DNA from: Planctomycetota bacterium
GTDB lineage: Bacteria > Planctomycetota > Phycisphaerae > Sedimentisphaerales > Anaerohalosphaeraceae
Assembly (NCBI GenBank): GCA_019456245.1
Contig: VRUF01000173.1
Location: 1-6,261, forward strand
Reading direction: 5' to 3'
DNA: 6,261 nt
Of this stretch, positions 1 through 5,552 are shown in pieces. The notes under the pieces were generated by a model. It saw nothing but the letters and a program-made list of their open reading frames with translations. It did no database searches and was not told the origin of the DNA. The stretch's first letter is position 1; every line of letters starts with the position of its first letter. The translations under genes were made by a program, and so were the position numbers.

Positions 1-1
1 T

Positions 2-1867
2 ATAGTATTAGACAAGGAAAGCGCCGAACCTATTACTAGATTTAAAGTAAAAACAGGGCAAGGTAGCTGGAAAGAATATCAAGCTCCTAATGGTTTATTT
101 GAAATTCAAGCAAATGGTGAAAAATGTCAGCGGGTTCAGATCAAATCCGACGGATATGCCGTAACAACAAGTCCGCCGATATGCCACGATGCAGAAAATC
201 CGACAGTTATTGAACTTGGTATTAGCGGTGTAATAGAAGGTGTCGTTATTGATGAAGAAGGCAGGCCTCTTGAGGGTGTAAAAATAAGCTACAGGTATCC
301 ACGCAGCCGCAACGAAGAGCCTGAAGAAAAAATTATAACAACTAGTGATCCCAATGGTCTGTTTGTTATTGAAGATGTGCCGGAAAACAGTACATGGCAG
401 TGGTTTGTAATAAGCCATCCCGGTTATGCACCCGAAGTAATACAAATTGAAGCCGAGGAAGGTTATATAACTGAAACAGAAATTGTGCTCAAAAAAGGCG
501 GCACTATAGAAGGATATGTTTATGATTCGCACGGCGTTCCTCTGCCGGAAACAGATTTGTTTTTTCTGGATGAGCCACAATATCAATATTGGAATGAACA
601 TCGGGGACGGCTCGGGTCCGTGACTACGGACTCAAATGGTTTCTATCGTATAACCAATATGCCTGAGAAGCTTTGTTTTGGGTTCAGACACAAACCCGAT
701 GAACAGCTCGGTGTTGTATGCGCTGCAATTTTACCAATTAACGGTGAGACTATGCAAATGGATTTCGGAGGTAAATGGGTTACCACCGGCAGGCTTTTGC
801 GGGATGGTGCGCCGATGGCAAACATCAGATTATTACTTCAGGGAAATACAGTTGGGAATGAGACGACATTTGTTTCTTATGCTAATACTGATTCTGAGGG
901 GAGATTCACTTTTTGGGGAATACCTTCAGGCCGCCGATATGTTTACTGGTCGATTCCGGGTTTGCGAAGTTGGGAGCAGTGGTCAGAAATAGGACGCTTT
1001 GATCTCGAGTCCGGGGTTGATATGGATCTGGGTGATTTTGAATCGCAGTTAGCTGAAGTTACTATTCAAGTGGCTGCTGAGAACGCAAACGAGAAGTTAG
1101 ATGAGTATGATATAAGAGTACAGAGATATGATAAAGAAGTATTTTACGGTACGAAAGTAGGCAAGTTGTTGCCCAGGACCGAAATAAATGCTCCGTATGT
1201 TTATTCCTATTTGACACCTGGTATATATGAAGTGAAAGCACGCAGAGATGGCCATCCGACAATTCACAAGGTTTTTGAAATTAAACAAGGCCAGAAAGAA
1301 ATTGAAGTCGATATGTCGATTCCGGCGGGTAACGCATCGTTGTCCGGAAATATTATATCCGGTGATCTGGGTATGGTTACGGTACCATGTATCTTAAGGA
1401 ATGTCGATCAAAGTCTGACAATGAAAATTAAGCGGTTACCTGACGGAACTTATAACGTTGAGAATTTGCCTGCCGGTGATTATATAATCGGCAGATCTTC
1501 GGCGGCTTTGAATAGACAATCGAAAATCAAAGAAGTCAGTTTAAAATCCGGTGAAAACAAGAAGCTCGATATTGAAGCTGGCAGTATCGGCAGAAAATTT
1601 GGTGGTTATTTAGTCGTTCTGATCATCACGAAAGAAGGTTTGCCGTTAGCCGGACCAAAAGTATGGCTGGAAAAAGATGGAAATATAATTGACCCTCATT
1701 TTGATTCTGACAAAAGCAAATCCTTTGCCGGTGATGTCGGAGAATATACGCTTTACGCTGAATACCCTGGGTATAAAAATATTCGCCAAAGGGTAAGCAT
1801 TAAATCTAAAGATGAATTAAACACACAAGAAATTCTAAAACCAATAGTGATAACCATGTCCAGGTAA
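2..1867 (+). CDS. Carboxypeptidase-regulatory-like repeat protein, 3' part (5' truncated by window edge)
   Basis: The frame is open from the left edge to the TAA at 1865-1867, giving 621 residues. The start lies outside the window; an internal GTG at 377 falls in mid-domain and is not the start. About six beta-sandwich units follow one another, near residues 74-165, 166-255, 259-347, 352-443, 445-527 and 536-618. Several carry the pattern G-x-V-x-D-x-x-G-x-P-L-x-x-x, as in GVVIDEEGRPLEGVKI and GYVYDSHGVPLPETDL, and then T-D-x-x-G-x-F/Y-x-I, as in TTDSNGFYRI. This is the CarboxypepD_reg/transthyretin-like fold. Residues 1-73 look like the end of another unit (VLDKESAEPITRF). No catalytic motif, C-terminal anchor or sorting signal is visible. 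In planctomycetes such repeat tails are often fused to an N-terminal membrane or peptidase module, but that part is not visible here. A structural or cell-surface role is inferred. The fold is fairly certain, the function unknown. Confidence 0.85.
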   Translation: MVLDKESAEPITRFKVKTGQGSWKEYQAPNGLFEIQANGEKCQRVQIKSDGYAVTTSPPICHDAENPTVIELGISGVIEGVVIDEEGRPLEGVKISYRYPRSRNEEPEEKIITTSDPNGLFVIEDVPENSTWQWFVISHPGYAPEVIQIEAEEGYITETEIVLKKGGTIEGYVYDSHGVPLPETDLFFLDEPQYQYWNEHRGRLGSVTTDSNGFYRITNMPEKLCFGFRHKPDEQLGVVCAAILPINGETMQMDFGGKWVTTGRLLRDGAPMANIRLLLQGNTVGNETTFVSYANTDSEGRFTFWGIPSGRRYVYWSIPGLRSWEQWSEIGRFDLESGVDMDLGDFESQLAEVTIQVAAENANEKLDEYDIRVQRYDKEVFYGTKVGKLLPRTEINAPYVYSYLTPGIYEVKARRDGHPTIHKVFEIKQGQKEIEVDMSIPAGNASLSGNIISGDLGMVTVPCILRNVDQSLTMKIKRLPDGTYNVENLPAGDYIIGRSSAALNRQSKIKEVSLKSGENKKLDIEAGSIGRKFGGYLVVLIITKEGLPLAGPKVWLEKDGNIIDPHFDSDKSKSFAGDVGEYTLYAEYPGYKNIRQRVSIKSKDELNTQEILKPIVITMSR

Positions 1868-1887
1868 TACATCCAAACTTTTGTGCC

Positions 1888-3180
1888 TCATACCGCATCC
1901 TCTCCTCCGGCAGCGGTCTTTAAGGCGATTTTGTTTGCGCCGTCTACTATTAGTATTTGAGCGGTTGGGTTTTTTCCAATCCAATCGTTTACTACTTCCT
2001 GTGGATCATCTGTTGGGTCCAGATGCATTTTTTTGCATTCTGCTTCCGGGATATTTGTGAATATCCATAAATGCTTTAAACGTGAAATTAACTGGGCGAA
2101 TTTGTATGGCTTGTGGCTGAACAGTTTGTAATCATCCCCCTTTGCAGCCAGTATTTCATCAAGCGGTCTAATTAATATATTGTAGAAATTCTCCTTCGTC
2201 CTTTCACTACCAACCCCCTCCGGACATGCCGAAAGAAAAAGTATTTCTCCTCCATCATTAACCCCGCTTTTAGTTAGTTCCAGTGCCCTTTGCGATATGT
2301 ACAGATCGACATCATTCGGCAAACCGCCCGGCGAAACTATAAGATAGTCAACCGGCTCAACTGTCTTCGCGTTTCTTTGGTCGGCGATATCAAACGCACA
2401 AGCGGCTGCGGAATCTATCTTGTCGAATTTTGCCCAGCCGATATTACCGTGTGTGCTTACCGTTGTAAAGGCCCAAACCTTTCTATCGCCAACGATCATC
2501 CTCATCGCTTCAAGCTGATCGCATGCCAATGGATTGTCCCGCCTTGCCGGATCATTTTGCAATGGGTGCAAACCAAAAGCAGATTGTTCATCAAGTGCCA
2601 GACTGTGATTTCCCTCGGCGGTTTTGTATGAGCAAATTCCCGGCACGAAATTCTTTACCGGGTTTGAATATCCCGCGAAATAATGAAATTTCACATCCGA
2701 CAAAACCAAAAACATCTCAGCATCGTTAATAACACTGTTGTATTCAACCGCTGTCCCGCGAGAGGTTTTACCTGCCGTGACAAAACTATCAGCCATACAA
2801 TCATGTATATGAATGTATGGTTTTGAAACATATTTTTCAATCGTTTCAACGATTCTTTCATTTTGCTTTGTCTCACTATTATGAGTTCCGGTGGCGATTA
2901 CATAACTGACACTTTTGCAATTGCTCAAAGATTTCAAAAGTTGCGGCAAAATATCCCCAAGCGGAAAATCCCGACTTCCGTCTGTGGTTATTATGCATAG
3001 CTTTTTATCTAATATCGCGGTTTTAAAATCTTCCGGATTTGCGGATTCTATTGCGTTTGAAATTACAGAAAAATTGTCTGTAGATTTGCTCTCCGAATCC
3101 GGCTTGATGTACTGTGCGATGTTCTGTTCCGGGACTTCCAGAGACACCGAATCGCTACTATAGCGGAGTTTTATTTCCAT
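1888..3180 (-). CDS. LarA-family nickel-pincer racemase/epimerase homologue
   Basis: This complete 430-residue protein is close to the 424 residues of Lactobacillus plantarum LarA, which racemises lactate using a nickel pincer nucleotide. Expected residues are present at family spacing: D67 and R70 in TTDGSRDFP, proton-transfer histidines H100 (ATGTHN) and H166 (KFHYFAG), K176 (NPVKNFVPG), which would bind the cofactor covalently, and nickel ligand H192 (EGNHS). The gaps 166-176-192 and 100-166 equal those of LarA 174-184-200 and 108-174. The substrate loop differs: YISQR at 294-298 stands where I recall YQxxK in LarA, so the substrate may be another 2-hydroxyacid. There is no signal peptide, so it should be cytoplasmic. 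The ATG at 3180 was chosen because homology begins just after it. The frame runs on to an ATG at 3333, but that adds 51 phenylalanine- and lysine-rich residues read from AT-rich repeat DNA. No larB, larC or larE lies nearby. Family assignment is firm; substrate is not. Confidence 0.92.
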   Translation of the reverse strand: MEIKLRYSSDSVSLEVPEQNIAQYIKPDSESKSTDNFSVISNAIESANPEDFKTAILDKKLCIITTDGSRDFPLGDILPQLLKSLSNCKSVSYVIATGTHNSETKQNERIVETIEKYVSKPYIHIHDCMADSFVTAGKTSRGTAVEYNSVINDAEMFLVLSDVKFHYFAGYSNPVKNFVPGICSYKTAEGNHSLALDEQSAFGLHPLQNDPARRDNPLACDQLEAMRMIVGDRKVWAFTTVSTHGNIGWAKFDKIDSAAACAFDIADQRNAKTVEPVDYLIVSPGGLPNDVDLYISQRALELTKSGVNDGGEILFLSACPEGVGSERTKENFYNILIRPLDEILAAKGDDYKLFSHKPYKFAQLISRLKHLWIFTNIPEAECKKMHLDPTDDPQEVVNDWIGKNPTAQILIVDGANKIALKTAAGGEDAV

Positions 3181-3205
3181 AACAGCCACTTTCTTTCTGC
3201 ATAAA

Positions 3206-3235
3206 AAGTACTGAAAAAAGTTCACTTTTGCAAAA
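3206..3235 (-). repeat. Direct repeat copy 2 with TTTTGCAAAA core
   Basis: This is the second copy of the repeat, offset exactly 50 bp from the first. Its core extends to a 12-bp perfect palindrome, CTTTTGCAAAAG (3225-3236). It lies about 25-55 bp upstream of the larA-like ATG, where a promoter or operator for that gene would be expected. No convincing -35/-10 pair for the minus strand was found around it. Confidence 0.55.
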
Positions 3236-3255
3236 GAAATACAAAAAATGCGCCA

Positions 3256-3285
3256 AAATGCTGAGAAATGCTCAGTTTTGCAAAA
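3256..3285 (-). repeat. Direct repeat copy 1 with TTTTGCAAAA core
   Basis: Read on the minus strand from 3285, this copy begins with the palindromic core TTTTGCAAAA and continues CTGAGC. By hand alignment it matches the copy at 3206-3235 at 24 of 30 positions, and the core plus six flanking bases match at 14 of 16. It lies about 75-105 bp upstream of the larA-like start. It could be a regulator-binding site or a remnant of a dispersed intergenic repeat. Confidence 0.55.
3261..3275. other. Small hairpin CTGAG-AAATG-CTCAG
   Basis: A perfect 5-bp stem with a 5-nt loop lies inside repeat copy 1, and A and T runs flank it. The stem is too short and its GC content too modest for a confident terminator call. 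The corresponding place in copy 2 has lost the pairing, which argues against a conserved RNA structure. Confidence 0.3.
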
Positions 3286-3348
3286 ACCGCCTAAGGCCTT
3301 GTAAAATAAGCACTTAGGTGCAATTTTCGGCAATTTTCAATTTTTTCC

Positions 3349-3376
3349 TTGAACATTTCAAACAATCGTTTAATAT
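3349..3376 (+). promoter_or_regulatory. Candidate sigma70-type promoter for the tetR-efflux operon
   Basis: A -35-like TTGAAC (3349-3354) and a -10-like TAATAT (3371-3376) are separated by 16 bp, which would place the transcription start near 3383. They lie about 60 bp upstream of the repressor start codon. The -10 box matches TATAAT at four of six positions, so this is a reasoned candidate. Its overlap with the inverted repeat at 3357-3387 strengthens the case. Confidence 0.45.
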
Positions 3377-3387
3377 AGATGTTTGAA
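3357..3387. promoter_or_regulatory. Putative TetR-type operator (inverted repeat)
   Basis: TTCAAACA (3357-3364) and TGTTTGAA (3380-3387) form a perfect 8-bp inverted repeat with a 15-bp spacer. The left arm also forms a more compact, imperfect palindrome, TTCAAAC-AATC-GTTTAAT (3357-3374), so three related half-sites lie within 31 bp. The site covers the spacer and -10 region of the candidate promoter, the expected place for an autorepressing TetR-family protein. The likely binder is the product of the gene starting at 3443; this is inferred from position only. Confidence 0.55.
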
Positions 3388-3428
3388 GCATTTGTTTACG
3401 ATGACCTTCGCCGAGGTGTAAATGTTAT

Positions 3429-3433
3429 AAGGA
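3429..3433 (+). promoter_or_regulatory. Ribosome binding site of the TetR/CerR-type gene
   Basis: AAGGA lies 9 nt before the ATG at 3443 and supports that start. No in-frame upstream start has a comparable site. Confidence 0.7.
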
Positions 3434-3442
3434 AAAACAGGG

Positions 3443-4096
3443 ATGAAGAATAATGCCGATGACACAAAAAACCGTATTCTCGACTCTGCCGAGGAGCTTT
3501 TTGCAGAGGGCGGATTTGACGGCGTTTCCGCACGTGATATCACGAAACATGCCAAGTGCAACGTTGCTTCTATCAACTATTATTTCGGCGGTAAAGACAG
3601 TCTATACAACGAGATATGTCGCCGCCGCCTGAATGCTTTGCGTGATATTCGTATTGACAGTATCAATAAGGTCATGGCCCAAGGCGATGGTGTTACGCTG
3701 GAAGAACTTTTCCGTGCTTTCTCACATGCCTTTCTCGCTCCTTTGCTGGAAGATCCCAAGGGGCGTTCTTTTTTGAAGTTAATGACTCGTGAGATGCTTT
3801 ATCCTCATATGAGTGCAGGTTTGCTTGTTGAAGAACTTATCATGCCCGTGTTTAAACTGCTTGTCGAAGCGATTTGTAAAATATGTCCCGGTTTGAGTAC
3901 TGAAAATGCGGTTTGGTCTGTCCATTCACTGATCGCTCAGCTTATCCATACGATACATATCCAGACGATGATGGGCGATTCTCTTAAGGGGCTGCCTCAG
4001 TTCGATGTTTCAGAAGCGGTCGATCATATCGTTTCTTTTACCGCTGCCGGTGTTCGGAGTTTAATTGAAAATAACGAGGACAGTGAGAATGTTTAA
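3443..4096 (+). CDS. TetR/AcrR-family repressor with CerR-type C-terminal domain
   Basis: This complete 217-residue protein has the usual TetR length. The N-terminal DNA-binding domain spans about residues 9-56: TKNRILDSAEELFAEGGFDG, then the helix-turn-helix VSARDITKHAKCNVASINYYF and GGKDSLY. The ligand-binding half (about 85-210) resembles the CerR/DUF1956 type seen in YbiH/CecR. Telltale segments are LEELFRAFSHAFLAPLL, GRSFLKLMTREML and a helix around VWSVHSLIAQLIHTIHI. Members of this family usually repress nearby transporter genes and release DNA on binding a small molecule. Here it is first in an operon with efflux-component genes, whose next start overlaps its stop by 8 nt. A candidate operator lies at its own promoter, so autoregulation together with control of the pump is likely. 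The inducer cannot be told from sequence. No residue anomaly or truncation was seen. Confidence 0.93.
   Translation: MKNNADDTKNRILDSAEELFAEGGFDGVSARDITKHAKCNVASINYYFGGKDSLYNEICRRRLNALRDIRIDSINKVMAQGDGVTLEELFRAFSHAFLAPLLEDPKGRSFLKLMTREMLYPHMSAGLLVEELIMPVFKLLVEAICKICPGLSTENAVWSVHSLIAQLIHTIHIQTMMGDSLKGLPQFDVSEAVDHIVSFTAAGVRSLIENNEDSENV
4076..4080 (+). promoter_or_regulatory. Ribosome binding site that decides the outer-membrane factor start
   Basis: GAGGA ends 8 nt before the ATG at 4089, inside the end of the repressor gene. It favours that ATG over the in-frame TTG at 4065 and GTG at 4083. The ATG also places a clean lipoprotein signal at the very N-terminus. Confidence 0.75.
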
Positions 4097-5552
4097 TCGA
4101 ACTTTATATATATTGATATGCTGTGTTATAGCTGTTGTTCTTAGCGGGTGTATGCTTGGTCCTGATTATTCTCGTCCCGATACGCCGGTTTTGCAGGATA
4201 CTAAATATAGCAATGTGCCCGGCAGCTGGTCCGATTCGATGGATCCTAACGGTATCGGCAGGTGGTGGGAGAGTTTTGGCGATGAGGCAACTAATGAGCT
4301 TGTTGAGCTTGCTTTAAAGAATAACTATGACCTTAAACGGGCTGCCGCTCGTGTTGTCGAGACAGAGGCATTGTACAGGGTAAGTTTTGGTGCTCTTTTG
4401 CCGCAGGTAAACTATTCTGCCAACCGGGCGAGGGTTCAAACGGTATTTCAGTCACCGGCGGGGCGGGCTTCTTTTGTCAATAAGAATTACATGCAGGAGG
4501 TGCGGATAAGTTATGTGACGGATATTTTCGGCAGGCTTAAACGTGATGCGCGTGCGGCTATGGCCGATCTTTATGCCAGCCGAGAATCGCGTCAGGCGCT
4601 TGCTCATTCTTTGGTTGCTCAAGTGGTCCTTGCCCGTATAAGAGTTGCTACGCAGCAGCGGCTTTTAAAAACTGCAACCGAGAATGTCGACAGCAGGAGA
4701 AGTACGCTAAGTGTTGTTGAGCGGCGTTATAACAGCGGCTTGACCAGTTCTCTGGATATCCATCTTGCAAAAGAGAACCTTGATTCTGCCGAGGCGGCGG
4801 TGCCTCTTATTCGCAGGGAGCTTAATATTGGCCAGCACAGCCTCGACGTTCTTTGCGGGCGGCTTGCGGGAAGTAAGGGGATACTGTCCGGGGTATTGCC
4901 TGATATGGACGAGCCTGAACCTGTTCCGACGGCATTTCCGGCGGCGCTTTTGGACAGGCGTCCTGATATTCGCGCGGCTGAAATGCAGCTTGCCGCGTCT
5001 ACGGAGCGTATTGGTTCATCTATTGCGGCTATGTTTCCTGATTTGACGTTATCGCTGTCGGGCGGGTATTCTTCGGGATCATATAGAATGCTGTCGGCGA
5101 CGGAGAATCAGATCTTTGCGTTTTTTATGAATGCCGCCGCACCGATCTATCGGGGTGGAAGTTTAAAGGCGCAGGTCGAAGCTTCCAAGGCAAGGCGAGA
5201 CCAGCAGCTTGCGAATTATGCTCAGGTGATATTGAAGGCTTTCGAGGAAGTTGAAAACGCACTTGTAAGCCAGAGTGAGCTTTATGAGCAGGGTGAGTTT
5301 TTGAAACTTCGGCTTAAAGAGGCCAAGATCAGCGAAGAGCTTGCCAAGCAGAGATATTCGGTTGGTCTTGAGACGATACTTGTGCTTCTCGATACCGAGC
5401 GAAGACGCAGGCGTGCAGAAGATGAATTGTCTATTACGATGGGTCAGTTGTACAGCGCGAGGGTTCAATTGTTTTTGGCGTTAGGCGGAGACTGGAAACT
5501 TGAAGAGGGATCAAAAGTCAATGAAAGTGAAACCGGAGTAAAAGATGGATAA
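4089..5552 (+). CDS. TolC/NodT-family outer-membrane efflux lipoprotein
   Basis: This complete 487-residue protein matches OprM/NodT-type channels in length. It begins with a lipoprotein signal, MFNRTLYILI onward, with lipobox LSGC (cysteine 21) followed by MLGPDYSRP, a family hallmark. Two outer-membrane-efflux repeats follow, about residues 65-265 and 285-470. Each has an equivalent helical segment: RYNSGLTSSLDIHLAKENLD (213-232) and RYSVGLETILVLLDTERRRR (422-441). LLDRRPDIRAAE (287-298), AMFPDLTLSLSGGYSSG and PIYRGGSLKAQVEASKARRD are further signatures. It would form a trimeric channel through the outer membrane and a tunnel into the periplasm, docking with the adaptor encoded next. Its start overlaps the repressor stop, and its stop overlaps the adaptor start, by 8 nt each, which implies translational coupling. 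The transported substrate is unknown. Confidence 0.95.
   Translation: MFNRTLYILICCVIAVVLSGCMLGPDYSRPDTPVLQDTKYSNVPGSWSDSMDPNGIGRWWESFGDEATNELVELALKNNYDLKRAAARVVETEALYRVSFGALLPQVNYSANRARVQTVFQSPAGRASFVNKNYMQEVRISYVTDIFGRLKRDARAAMADLYASRESRQALAHSLVAQVVLARIRVATQQRLLKTATENVDSRRSTLSVVERRYNSGLTSSLDIHLAKENLDSAEAAVPLIRRELNIGQHSLDVLCGRLAGSKGILSGVLPDMDEPEPVPTAFPAALLDRRPDIRAAEMQLAASTERIGSSIAAMFPDLTLSLSGGYSSGSYRMLSATENQIFAFFMNAAAPIYRGGSLKAQVEASKARRDQQLANYAQVILKAFEEVENALVSQSELYEQGEFLKLRLKEAKISEELAKQRYSVGLETILVLLDTERRRRRAEDELSITMGQLYSARVQLFLALGGDWKLEEGSKVNESETGVKDG
5535..5538 (+). promoter_or_regulatory. Ribosome binding site of the adaptor gene
   Basis: GGAG lies 6 nt before the ATG at 5545, within the last codons of the outer-membrane factor gene. 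It supports this start despite the overlap. Confidence 0.7.

Noticed and set aside
95..601. 168-codon minus-strand open frame
   Set aside because: It lies antisense within the repeat-domain gene, its product is rich in Phe, Tyr and Cys with no recognisable motif, and the plus strand has clear domain homology.
1868..1887. Bidirectional terminator between the convergent genes
   Set aside because: The 20-bp gap has no inverted repeat or T-run, so any terminator would have to lie within coding sequence, where I see none.
2290..2631. 113-codon plus-strand open frame inside the larA-like gene
   Set aside because: It is a shadow of the minus-strand gene, which has conserved catalytic residues throughout this stretch.
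3310..3338. GCAC-TTAG-GTGC mini-hairpin and the adjacent CAATTTTC doublet (10-bp period)
   Set aside because: A 4-bp stem and an 8-bp AT-rich doublet are expected by chance in such DNA and have no clear role.
3401..3421. Six-codon leader frame (MTFAEV) before the repressor gene
   Set aside because: It is very short, has no SD, and shows no attenuator-like structure, so chance is the better explanation.
4065..4088. TTG at 4065 as start of the outer-membrane factor
   Set aside because: It would add eight residues before the lipoprotein signal and lacks a well-placed SD, whereas the ATG at 4089 has GAGGA 8 nt upstream.
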